A stretch of DNA of 11,835 nucleotides, from the NCBI GenBank assembly GCA_004560045.1, contig SFWF01000044.1, forward strand, positions 1 through 11,835. Direction: 5' to 3'. The notes beneath the pieces were generated by a model. The model saw only the letters and a list, made by a program, of their open reading frames with translations, made no database searches and was not told the DNA's origin. Made by a program: the position numbers and the translations under genes. Each line of letters begins with the position of its first letter. Position 1 is the stretch's first letter. The stretch comes from a bacterium (GTDB lineage: Bacteria > Bacillota > Clostridia > Oscillospirales > Acutalibacteraceae). Below, in pieces: positions 1 through 7,284 of the stretch.

Positions 1-123
1 AAACCGAAGAAATACTTTGTGTCTTTCAAGGTTTGAGGCAAAGAGGCAGGACTAATTTTTGTTCCAAAACCAATTTGTCCTTAAGAGTACGGTCCGAAAG
101 AGGTTCTTTTTGCTTGTTTTGGA
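1..123. other. Intergenic stretch after the giant gene; no clear gene or terminator
   Basis: This stretch follows the stop codon of the giant minus-strand gene and runs to the window edge. Two weak structures are visible. One is a 5-bp hairpin with a 3-base loop at 97-109 (AAAGA, GGT, TCTTT), followed on the plus strand by a T-rich run, so it would terminate plus-strand rather than minus-strand transcription. The other is an 8-base inverted repeat (63-70 with 116-123) separated by 45 bases. Neither is a convincing terminator for the giant gene. A plus-strand frame open from base 1 closes at 34-36, too short to judge as the end of a gene. Confidence 0.3.
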
Positions 124-3100
124 TTAGCGCGCGGGGTAGCCATATTCGGTTACGGTGAAGGTATCTTCGCCGAGGGTCCAATGACCCGAGTTCTGACCGG
201 GATAGCCGTAATCAGGATAGCCTTCGGGAATTACGTCATACATATAGGATGACTTCATACCTCTGAGCTCAACCTCGCCCTTTGCAGTAATTCTGAGGGT
301 GCTGTAAACGGGGTCGTTTGCGAACCAGGTGTTCTTACCCATGCCGAGGGAGTTAAGCTGTCTGGTTTCGCTACTGAGCCAGTTTCCTTCATCGTCGTAA
401 TTATCGAAGGTGAAGGTGTGAGTCTCATCGTAGTGAGGTGCACTCGTACCTCTCCACTCGGAGTTACGAACGGTGGTGATGTCGAGGTAGAGAACGTCTT
501 CCAGAACGAACTGACGGTTGGTGTGCATATGTCCGTTGAGGGAAGCGATAACGGTTCCGGTGCGAATATCGTTAGCCTTCTTATAGAGGGCACGAACGTC
601 ACCGGCGGAAGAGGATCCGCCAATGCTGGGGTGATAGCTGGCGTGTCCTGCAACTACACAGGGAATACCGTTGGAAACGGCATCCATAAGAACATCTTCA
701 AGCCAGGCAAGCTGTGTGGAGCCGAGATTGCCGTTTTTGGTGTTGGCAAGAGCGTTTGCGCCTTCGTCGAAGCCACGGCTTGCGTTAGTTGAGGCTGAGG
801 GAGGACCGTAAGAGCCGATAAGAGCGTGCTCCCAACCGACGACTTCGCCGTTAATGTGATTGGGGTTCCAGGTGAAGTTGTTGTTGGTAACGATAATGCG
901 GATACCGTTATTCTCAAACCAGTAGTAGGAGCCTGTTGCAAGCTCGTTTCTCTTTTCGAAATCGTTATTTTCGATGGTCTGACCTGCGTACTTCTCGGTA
1001 ACTGCGGCGATAGCGCCTACAGAGCCGTCACCCCAATGAACGTCGCGGTTGGTAAGGGTGGTGTTAACGTAGGTAAGACGGTTTCCACCTTCAAGCTCGT
1101 GGTTACCGTAGAGGTTGTAGAAATCGAAGTTGTGATCATTTTCGATCTCTTCACCGCGGAAGCTGTACTTACCGTTAAGGAGATAGTTAGTGATTTCCTT
1201 GGAGCCTGCCATATCGTTAGTCATATCACCGACAGAAAGAACGAAGTCGGAATTGTTGGCCTTAGAGGTTTCGATAATCGCCTTAAGGTCGGAAAGCTGA
1301 GAGGTGTACATCCCGGCTTTGTAGTGATAGTCACCGAATATGGTGAAGTCGATCTCCTGATTGTAGTTATCGATAAACCTATCGGAGTCGCCGTAGGTTG
1401 CCTTAATCTCGTCGGCATAGGAGCCTGCGGTATAGAGATCGTTAGCCTCGTAGATGGGGCTGAATACGAAGGTATCGCCTGAATAGAAGTAATAGTCGAG
1501 TTCTTCGTTTATGGTGATCTTAGCATAGCCGCGTAAAGCGAAGAAGAGATTCTGCTTAGCGGTAGAAAGACCTGTGAATTCGAGAGCTAACTTATTTCCG
1601 CTAAATACGAATTCGTCGACAACGGCGGGAGAAGCGATAAGCTCGTCGATAACCTTGTCGCTGACGTCAACGAGTACGCCGTACTCTACGTCGTAGCCTA
1701 AGCTGTTAACGGCATCCGACTCGGTGAGGTTTGCTTCGAGCTTAACACCGCCGATGTTGGAGCCGAGGATGTCCTTAAGCTGAAGATAAGCGGAGCCGAA
1801 GGTAACACCGCTGAAGGAAACCTGGGGAATGTAGAGGTCAACGCCGATAACGTCGTTATCGAGGTCGAAGCCTGTGAAGGTGAGTTTGTGACCGGGGAGA
1901 GAGTCGAAATCAACAAAGCCGACAAACTCGCCGTTTACGTAGGCAATGAGGAAGTTTCCGACAGAAGCAAGCTTGTATTCTGCGTTACCGCTGAGGGTAA
2001 ATGCCTTAGAGGCAGAGCTTTCGCCGCAGGTGATGGAAGCGGTTCCGTCGGCAGCAACCTTGAAGGTTGCGTTCTTGTCGCCGAAGGCAACGTTTATTGC
2101 AATTTCCTTACCGGTTACGAACTCGCCGCTTACGATATAAACGCCGGTATCGACCTTATATTCGGTCATGGGCATAGCGGTTGCTATGTTTTCAAGACCC
2201 GTGAGGAGCTCTTCCTCGGTGGGAACGGTGTTGCCCTGCCACTTTAAGGTGGGATAGCCGATATTATAGATGAATGCACCGTCAGAGTTAACGGTCATAG
2301 TGTCGAAGACGTTAGAGCCTACCATCTGAGACGCGGTAAGGGTCTTATAAAGTCTGATATCGCCGCTTACCTCGTAGGCTCCGCTACAATCGTCTGCTGC
2401 GGAGAATACGTTCTTGATGTAGTCGCCCATCTTGGTGGGATCGGCCGCATAGAACTGAGAAGCACGTTCCTTGGTATTGCCGGGGTTTACGGGACGGGCC
2501 ATAGACCAGCAGTTCTCGAGGGTATAGTAGGTGTTCCAAACGTCTGCAATAAAGGCAGCATTCTTACCGGCGTTAAGCTTGGTTTCGGGAATTAAAACGT
2601 AGGAGTTGGAGATAGAAACGTAGTTGGTTGCGGTGTTACCGGTAGCGTAACCGATCATACCCGAGCGTGCGCCGTTAGCGCCGAAGGCAACGTTTGCGCC
2701 GATGAAGCAACGGTCGATGGTTATCATTCCGTTCTGATAAGAACGGCCGATAAGAACACCTTCGCTGGTGCCTTCTTCGCCGAAGTAGGAGCCGGAATTA
2801 AGCTTAACGTGGTCTACACCGAGATTCTTAATAGAGCCCTTGTTCATAATGGGGATAAGGCCCGAGGCGTTGGAAGAATTGTCGGAGTAGTTAAGACCGT
2901 AGATATAATGTCCGTCGCCGTTGATATGACCGCTAAAACCACCCATAGTCGCGGTAATTGCGCTATCTACTACCTTATTATGGTAAGAGTAGTATTTTCC
3001 GCCAATGTCACCGCTAAGCACAACGGTGAACCAGTTATTTACATCACCCGACATATTGCTGATATCGTTTAGATAGATGTCGCGGTCGAGCTTGAAGTAA

Positions 3101-6100
3101 GAGCCATTCAGACCAAATTCGTTGATAGCCTTGGCAAGCTGAGAGCCCTTAGAAATGATGTAGGGGTCGGTCTCGGTTCCTGTACCGCCTGCAAAGCTTA
3201 GGGCGATGGAGCCGTTCCAGACTTCGCCTACCTTTTCTTCCTCAACGTAGTTGGGGTCGAAGAATTTGAGCATGGGATAGCCGTTGGTGGTCTGATATAC
3301 GTCGTCGGTATTAAGACCGGACATATTGTCAAGTGCGTTTGCGCCCATCATATTTGCGGCAGAAATATTGGTAGCGCCTTCATCGGAGCCGGTAACGTAG
3401 TTATTAGTTCCAACTACTCCTGCACCGTTACCTACAAGGTGAGGAACGTTAGCAAAGCAGTTTGAAATAACGAGATTTCCTTTGTTCCAGCCGTCGCCGC
3501 CGATACCACCGTAAATGCCCTCGTTGGTCTTGATGGTTGCGAGGGAGTAGCAATTTTTAATATATCGAGGGCTTCCGTTATCGCGGGCACCTGTAATACC
3601 GCCGACCTTGGTACAGCCTTCAAGATATACGTTCTCGCCTGCGAAGCAGGAGTCGATGGTACATCCGCCTGAGGCATCGAGAGTTCCGACAATGGCGCCC
3701 ACATGTCCTGTGCCGTTGTTGCGCATATAAGACTGATCAACGCCTACTCTCATAACGGTAGAGGTGCCTGAAATTGTGGGAAGAAGTCCCGAGCAGGGGT
3801 TTTTGCTTTCTACAAGAACGAGCTCGGAGGCGTTATAGAAAAGACCGCGAACGACCTTTCCGTTACCGTCGAAGGTTCCGTTAAAGGTTCCACTTTCAAC
3901 CCATGTCTTGGGAGCGCGGTCGGCAAGGTAGAAGCCACCCCTGGTGTAAACGGCAATGTCGTTTACCCAAATGTCGTTTGCAAGGCGGAAGTTTCCGCTT
4001 GCGGTTACGGCATAGGCCAGCTCGGAAGCGTTGGTGATAAGCTTATAGCCGTCGGAGTCGGTAGCAAGGTCGGAATCCTTGGTGCCGTTCCAGACCGAGC
4101 CGTCGGTGCCGTGACTGTGGGTGTTAAAGATGGAGAGAACGGGACGAGCGCCTGCTATGGTCTCGAACTTGGTCCAGTCGAGGTTGGGCATAGCGGTCTT
4201 TGCAGCGTCGCCCTTGATGCCGTCCCAGGAAACCTGCTTAGCATAAGCACTGTTTGCCCAAGCAGTGTAGTAAACGTTGGTGTAGGCAGAGCCTGCGGCA
4301 ATGTTTTTAGTGAATTGACCGTTATTCGTAACGTTACCGTAGGTATAGCAGCTATAGATAGTGGGGTAAGAGCCGTTTCCGGAAACCAGCATAAAGCGGT
4401 TGCCGGAATTGTTGTCCCATAAGCTTTCCCAGGTTGAGCCCGATTTTAAGGGACCTTTGGTTCCCTGGAATACGGTTGCGGTAGCGTTTGCGTAGCAGTT
4501 GGAAACAACATACTCGGTGGTAAGGTTTCCGGAGCCTACAAGAGCGGCGCGTCCGCCCTTAAGGACGTCGGTTTCGTTAATATAGCACTGATCGATTATA
4601 GCACAGCCTGAGCCGGAGTTTGCTACGGTACCGACAAGACCTACGCCGCCGATAAGGCTCATATCCTTGGTACCGCCTGCGGCTAAGGTGATGGGTTCGG
4701 AGGAGTCTCTGACACTAATGTAGGAATCTTCCATACCGATGCCGACGATAGCGGCGCCCTTACCGAGAACGGGGAAGAGACCTGCATAAACGTCTTCGTA
4801 AAGGTTAAGCTCGGTACCCGAGGTGAGAAACGCGTCCTTAGAATAGTCTGCGTCGATAAACTCGGTTCGGGTAATTTCGCCCTCGCCGTACACCTTATCT
4901 ACGTATACGCCGCGGACAACGTGTCCGTTACCGTTGATGATGCCGTAGAAGGTGTTGTCAGCGGTGATGTCGGCCTTCTTAACGGGGTCGAGCCAGTGGT
5001 TGGGGTTATTATCCTTCCAACCCTCAACTCTTGTGTCGTTAAGCCAGATGTCACCTGTAAGCTCGTATTTAATACGGAAGGTGACGTTATATTCGCTGAT
5101 AACCTCAGACGTGATCTTGTCATATTCTTTTCCGTCAGAACCTGTATACTTTTCTCTACTTTTTTCTGTAGTAGTAGAAGAAACAAGAGAGGCACTCTCA
5201 ACAGAGCAAGGAACGTAACTATCAAAGCCTTCGTCTACGACCAAAACGTCGTTAGGAGCGCCGAAGGAGGTGGATCGCCACTGACCTGTGTAAACTTTTT
5301 CTACGGTTCTGGTGAGTTTTCCGTTGAAGGTGCCTTTAGTTTTCATAACGGCGGCAAACTCTTCGGGAGTGTTTATTTCGATCTCGCCGTCGCCATCTTT
5401 ATCCTCGGTGGGAAGAGCGCCGTCAAAGGAGCCGTTCCAGATCTTGATAACTTCGGGCTCGGCAATTTCGGTAACCTTCATCGAATGAATGAAAACGGTG
5501 ATGTTGGTTGCGAACATACCGATTGAGATATCCTCGGTTACGTTAGGATCGTTAAAGCCTTCGGCAGAGCCGTCAGCAAGATAAAGAAGCTGACCGTCTA
5601 CATAGGAATAGATATTTCCGTTTAAAACGACCATCTTTAAGGTGTGCTTTAAGCCGCTTGCGGGACGAACGTAGGATTCGCCGCCTTCAAGCTTTGTGCG
5701 GGGGATGACGGTCTTACCCTTGCGGATGAAGTAACCTTCTTCTTCAACGCCGCTGTTATAAGCGGCAACCCAGGTTGCGGACTCGGTATCGTAGTTTCCG
5801 TCGCTATCGGTATCGACAGAGGAGGAAACAACGACGTTGGTAGCAATACCGAAGCTGGAAGTACCCGAAGGAGTTACGACAGCTTCAACAATATAGTTAG
5901 CGGTATCGCCCTTGATGGAGGGGATGTTAAGCACCGAGTCGGTACTGCCGGCATAGAGCTTAACGGCCTGCTGTGTGCTGTCGTAAGAAAGATTGGTGTT
6001 TCCGTCTCCCCAAGCTCCGGTAGTGGGCTTAGTGGCTTCCCAGCCTGCGGGGACGTCGGAGACGTCGGCGGCGTTAAAGCTCCAGAGAACCTTACCGATG

Positions 6101-6240
6101 GGATATTCGGTTTCGGTAATATTGGGAACGCCTGCGGCTACGGTGCCGAGAAGGACGGGAAGAGAAGCGGCTAAAATAGCCACCGAGAGAATGAGGGATA
6201 ATACTTTACGTGTTTTTACGTCTATGTTCTTAATTTTCAT
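124..6240 (-). CDS. Giant secreted GLUG-repeat protein with C-terminal metallophosphoesterase
   Basis: The product is 2,038 residues. The ATG at 6238-6240 is chosen over an upstream in-frame GTG (6268-6270) because AGGAGG sits 8 bases before it and a basic then hydrophobic signal peptide starts there. Residues about 50-255 look like a concanavalin/LamG-type beta-sandwich. Three GLUG/beta-helix-like modules follow, each opening with WNG (W268, W717, W1008); within them, segments such as GHVGAIVGTL alternate with short 'I.NCY' strands. Two modules end in GYPxLK. A beta-rich region spans about 1335-1630, the middle of which resembles a module recurrent in secreted proteins of gut Clostridia. The C-terminus is a calcineurin-like phosphoesterase with D1637-x-H1639, GD1672, GN1713-H1714, GH1866 and GH1904-x-H1906, all metal-binding motifs present. 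No LPXTG, dockerin or membrane anchor is visible at the end, so it is probably released or held non-covalently. Substrate unknown; phosphodiesterase or phosphatase activity is inferred from the family. Confidence 0.9.
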   Translation of the reverse strand: MKIKNIDVKTRKVLSLILSVAILAASLPVLLGTVAAGVPNITETEYPIGKVLWSFNAADVSDVPAGWEATKPTTGAWGDGNTNLSYDSTQQAVKLYAGSTDSVLNIPSIKGDTANYIVEAVVTPSGTSSFGIATNVVVSSSVDTDSDGNYDTESATWVAAYNSGVEEEGYFIRKGKTVIPRTKLEGGESYVRPASGLKHTLKMVVLNGNIYSYVDGQLLYLADGSAEGFNDPNVTEDISIGMFATNITVFIHSMKVTEIAEPEVIKIWNGSFDGALPTEDKDGDGEIEINTPEEFAAVMKTKGTFNGKLTRTVEKVYTGQWRSTSFGAPNDVLVVDEGFDSYVPCSVESASLVSSTTTEKSREKYTGSDGKEYDKITSEVISEYNVTFRIKYELTGDIWLNDTRVEGWKDNNPNHWLDPVKKADITADNTFYGIINGNGHVVRGVYVDKVYGEGEITRTEFIDADYSKDAFLTSGTELNLYEDVYAGLFPVLGKGAAIVGIGMEDSYISVRDSSEPITLAAGGTKDMSLIGGVGLVGTVANSGSGCAIIDQCYINETDVLKGGRAALVGSGNLTTEYVVSNCYANATATVFQGTKGPLKSGSTWESLWDNNSGNRFMLVSGNGSYPTIYSCYTYGNVTNNGQFTKNIAAGSAYTNVYYTAWANSAYAKQVSWDGIKGDAAKTAMPNLDWTKFETIAGARPVLSIFNTHSHGTDGSVWNGTKDSDLATDSDGYKLITNASELAYAVTASGNFRLANDIWVNDIAVYTRGGFYLADRAPKTWVESGTFNGTFDGNGKVVRGLFYNASELVLVESKNPCSGLLPTISGTSTVMRVGVDQSYMRNNGTGHVGAIVGTLDASGGCTIDSCFAGENVYLEGCTKVGGITGARDNGSPRYIKNCYSLATIKTNEGIYGGIGGDGWNKGNLVISNCFANVPHLVGNGAGVVGTNNYVTGSDEGATNISAANMMGANALDNMSGLNTDDVYQTTNGYPMLKFFDPNYVEEEKVGEVWNGSIALSFAGGTGTETDPYIISKGSQLAKAINEFGLNGSYFKLDRDIYLNDISNMSGDVNNWFTVVLSGDIGGKYYSYHNKVVDSAITATMGGFSGHINGDGHYIYGLNYSDNSSNASGLIPIMNKGSIKNLGVDHVKLNSGSYFGEEGTSEGVLIGRSYQNGMITIDRCFIGANVAFGANGARSGMIGYATGNTATNYVSISNSYVLIPETKLNAGKNAAFIADVWNTYYTLENCWSMARPVNPGNTKERASQFYAADPTKMGDYIKNVFSAADDCSGAYEVSGDIRLYKTLTASQMVGSNVFDTMTVNSDGAFIYNIGYPTLKWQGNTVPTEEELLTGLENIATAMPMTEYKVDTGVYIVSGEFVTGKEIAINVAFGDKNATFKVAADGTASITCGESSASKAFTLSGNAEYKLASVGNFLIAYVNGEFVGFVDFDSLPGHKLTFTGFDLDNDVIGVDLYIPQVSFSGVTFGSAYLQLKDILGSNIGGVKLEANLTESDAVNSLGYDVEYGVLVDVSDKVIDELIASPAVVDEFVFSGNKLALEFTGLSTAKQNLFFALRGYAKITINEELDYYFYSGDTFVFSPIYEANDLYTAGSYADEIKATYGDSDRFIDNYNQEIDFTIFGDYHYKAGMYTSQLSDLKAIIETSKANNSDFVLSVGDMTNDMAGSKEITNYLLNGKYSFRGEEIENDHNFDFYNLYGNHELEGGNRLTYVNTTLTNRDVHWGDGSVGAIAAVTEKYAGQTIENNDFEKRNELATGSYYWFENNGIRIIVTNNNFTWNPNHINGEVVGWEHALIGSYGPPSASTNASRGFDEGANALANTKNGNLGSTQLAWLEDVLMDAVSNGIPCVVAGHASYHPSIGGSSSAGDVRALYKKANDIRTGTVIASLNGHMHTNRQFVLEDVLYLDITTVRNSEWRGTSAPHYDETHTFTFDNYDDEGNWLSSETRQLNSLGMGKNTWFANDPVYSTLRITAKGEVELRGMKSSYMYDVIPEGYPDYGYPGQNSGHWTLGEDTFTVTEYGYPAR

Positions 6241-6248
6241 ATTATTAT

Positions 6249-6254
6249 CCTCCT
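6249..6254 (-). promoter_or_regulatory. Ribosome binding site that fixes the start of the giant gene
   Basis: AGGAGG on the minus strand lies 8 bases before the ATG at 6240, inside the 17-base gap after the dockerin gene stop codon. It supports translation from M11 of the longest open frame and not from the upstream GTG, which lies within the end of the dockerin gene. Confidence 0.85.
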
Positions 6255-6257
6255 TCC

Positions 6258-6578
6258 CTATTCTGTCCACTGGGACTTATCAATTCCCAGTATCATTGCG
6301 CGGATAAGCGCAAGGTCGTAAGAGCCGATCTCACTGCTTCCGTCGAGGTCGGCAGTAGAGCTCCATCGACTGCTTGTTTCATCTGCGCCGAAGCTTCTGT
6401 CAGCGGCAACAAGGTCGCAGATGTCGATAGTTCCGTCGTCGTTTACGTCGCCGGCCTTGTAAAAGTTCGTTCCGTCGGTTATGTATGCGGCAGAAACGGC
6501 CGACATAGGCACCAGCAGACAGCTAAGTACGAGAACCAGGGCGCAAACTGCGGAAAATCCCTTAAGATGTTTTCTCAT
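6258..6578 (-). CDS. Small secreted dockerin type I protein
   Basis: The product is 106 residues. Residues 1-30 form a signal peptide (basic MRKHLK, hydrophobic core, AVSA-A cleavage region). The rest is essentially one dockerin: two F-hand calcium loops, D44-x-N46-x-D48-x-x-x-x-x-x-D55 and D77-x-D79-x-S81-x-E83-x-x-x-x-D88, each followed by a helix. Dockerins bind cohesin modules on scaffoldins or cell-surface proteins, but here there is no catalytic or carbohydrate-binding domain attached. The ATG has an AAAGGA ribosome binding site about 9 bases upstream and a good promoter about 60 bases upstream. The stop is 17 bases before the start of the giant gene, so the two are very probably co-transcribed. 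It may be a free adaptor or calcium-binding accessory protein for the giant protein; no cohesin is recognisable in the window, so the partner is unknown. Confidence 0.88.
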   Translation of the reverse strand: MRKHLKGFSAVCALVLVLSCLLVPMSAVSAAYITDGTNFYKAGDVNDDGTIDICDLVAADRSFGADETSSRWSSTADLDGSSEIGSYDLALIRAMILGIDKSQWTE

Positions 6579-6635
6579 AGTGGTTTATCCTTTCTACGAT
6601 TTTTGGATAGTCTACGCAACTATATATCCTTATCA

Positions 6636-6665
6636 ATTATAATACAAATGCGCGTATATTGTAAA
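6636..6665 (-). promoter_or_regulatory. Sigma-A promoter of the dockerin/giant-protein operon
   Basis: On the minus strand, TTTACA (6660-6665) and TATAAT (6636-6641) are separated by 18 bases. Transcription would start near 6629, giving a leader of about 50 bases that contains the AAAGGA ribosome binding site of the dockerin gene. The -10 is a perfect consensus and the -35 differs at one position. It is the only good promoter seen upstream of the two genes. Confidence 0.7.
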
Positions 6666-6689
6666 GTGTGCAAAACAATAAATTTTTCT

Positions 6690-6723
6690 CCCCGCCGTTT
6701 GTGCATTTTATACAAACTGGGGG
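6690..6723. other. Interrupted GC-rich stem-loop next to an 8-G tract
   Basis: GTTTGT (6697-6702) pairs with ACAAAC (6712-6717) around a 9-base loop. The stem can be extended by C-rich against G-rich arms (6690-6696 with 6719-6723), with mismatches. The G arm is part of a run of eight G (6719-6726). It lies about 25-60 bases upstream of the -35 of the dockerin promoter and downstream of copA. It lacks a T-run on either side, so it is not a classical terminator. A regulatory role at the dockerin promoter is possible but not shown. Confidence 0.4.
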
Positions 6724-6796
6724 GGGAATGAGAATATTTTAATTCGCAACGTCCCAAATCTCACAATTGCCGTATATATTTGTGTTTTACTCTTTT

Positions 6797-6824
6797 CTGA
6801 TCGCTGTCCACTGTTCACTGCGCG
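6797..6824. repeat. Short array of degenerate 7-base repeats (CTGTCCA type), copy 1
   Basis: Four consecutive 7-base units begin with CTG (consensus CTGTYCA), and the last runs into a CGC-GAA-GCG mini-hairpin (6821-6829). The array is preceded by TACTCTTTT (6788-6796), the same 9 bases that precede the matching array at 11511, so the two are copies of one repeat rather than chance similarity. Confidence 0.6.
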
Positions 6825-6867
6825 AAGCGGGACTTATTGTTTAATTAAATATAGATTGTATGTTATC

Positions 6868-6930
6868 CCGTCGGCCTTCCCCCAAGGGAAGGCCGACGGA
6901 TACCGAAGCAGTCTTGTTTTCGGTATCCGT
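6868..6930. repeat. Palindromic repeat, copy A: two overlapping perfect hairpins
   Basis: The first hairpin has a 14-bp stem (6868-6881 with 6886-6899) and a 4-base loop. The second has a 12-bp perfect stem (6896-6907 with 6919-6930) and an 11-base loop. They share 6896-6899, so both cannot be fully formed at once. The stretch 6886-6931 matches 11313-11358 over 46 bases with two differences. No transposase or coding sequence is attached. It resembles a REP- or MITE-like intergenic palindrome; the family is not one I can name. Confidence 0.75.
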
Positions 6931-6957
6931 TTTCGATTTTCAACTTTCAATTTTCAA
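6930..6957. repeat. Four 7-base repeats of the TTTTCAA type
   Basis: Four perfectly phased 7-base units (consensus YTTTCRA) start on the last base of the palindrome. This is a different motif from the neighbouring heptads but has the same unit length. The 26 bases between its end and the next array (6958-6983) show nothing I can assign. Confidence 0.65.
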
Positions 6958-6983
6958 TTATATATCTGCGCCGCTTGCCTCTT

Positions 6984-7081
6984 CCCTAGGCCCTAGGCCC
7001 CGGGCCCTCGTCCCTAACCTTTCCCATTTCCCCTTTCCCTTTTCCCTGCGTTACTGTCCACTGTCCACTGATCACTAATCA
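6984..7081. repeat. Fourteen phased 7-base units with changing motif, G-rich on the copA strand
   Basis: The sequence can be cut into 14 consecutive units of exactly 7 bases without breaking phase. The motif drifts from CCCTAGG-like (6984-7018) to CTTTCCC-like (7019-7046), through one junction unit (7047-7053), to CTGTCCA-like (7054-7081). The last unit covers the copA stop codon (7075-7077). On the minus strand, 7012-7046 carries five GGG-or-longer runs, the first four separated by 3-4 A/T-rich bases, which fits a G-quadruplex motif in the 3' untranslated part of the copA transcript. A near-identical 35-base block occurs at 11453-11487. Confidence 0.75.
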
Positions 7082-7284
7082 CCGACCGAAGCCTTATAGC
7101 CTGCGTTTTCGATAAGGGCTATAAGGGCATCGTCGGAGATATCGGCGGAAAGGGTCAGAACTGCGGTTCCCTTTTTGTGGCTGACCTCAGCGGAGGCTAT
7201 CTCGGGGCGTTCCTCGAGAAGCTGTTTAACTCTTGCCTCGCAGTGGGGACACATCATACCTTCGATCTTTAAAGTTTTTGTCAT
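7075..7284 (-). CDS. Possible internally started copper chaperone (CopZ-like HMA domain) inside copA
   Basis: An in-frame ATG at 7282-7284 (M742 of CopA) is preceded by AGAAGGA (7292-7298) with 7 bases of spacing, as good a ribosome binding site as those of the real genes here. Starting there would give a 69-residue protein that is exactly one HMA domain with GMMCPHC, the size and shape of a free CopZ chaperone. E. coli is known to make both CopA and a chaperone from one copA gene, by frameshifting. Here internal initiation would do it. The purine-rich RKKEK linker codons alone could create the ribosome site by chance, so this is a hypothesis. Confidence 0.35.
   Translation of the reverse strand: MTKTLKIEGMMCPHCEARVKQLLEERPEIASAEVSHKKGTAVLTLSADISDDALIALIENAGYKASVGD

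Noticed and set aside
1..36. End of a plus-strand gene entering from the left edge
   Set aside because: Only 11 codons are visible before a stop, with nothing recognisable; there is not enough to call it.
63..123. Inverted repeat as terminator of the giant gene
   Set aside because: The stem is 8 bp with a 45-base loop and is followed on the minus strand by A-rich rather than T-rich sequence.
826..1482. 218-residue plus-strand open frame inside the giant gene
   Set aside because: It is valine- and glycine-rich with no recognisable domain and lies opposite the metallophosphoesterase coding region. It is a by-product of codon usage on the other strand.
4921..5526. 201-residue plus-strand open frame inside the giant gene
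   Set aside because: It is antisense to the first GLUG module, has no domain or convincing ribosome site, and its composition fits a shadow frame.
6241..6270. Upstream GTG start for the giant protein, adding 10 residues
   Set aside because: The extension lies within the end of the dockerin gene, puts a charged segment before the signal peptide, and the strong AGGAGG points to the ATG at 6240.
6263..6275. CTGTCCACTGGGA at the end of the dockerin gene as another heptad repeat copy
   Set aside because: Only about one and a half units are present and they encode the plausible dockerin end SQWTE; chance is enough to explain it.
6860..7078. 72-residue plus-strand open frame between the dockerin gene and copA
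   Set aside because: It consists almost wholly of the palindrome and heptad repeats, giving a low-complexity Pro/Ser/Leu product.
6984..7081. CRISPR-like array
   Set aside because: The units are 7 bases with no spacers and no cas genes nearby; it is a tandem repeat, not CRISPR.
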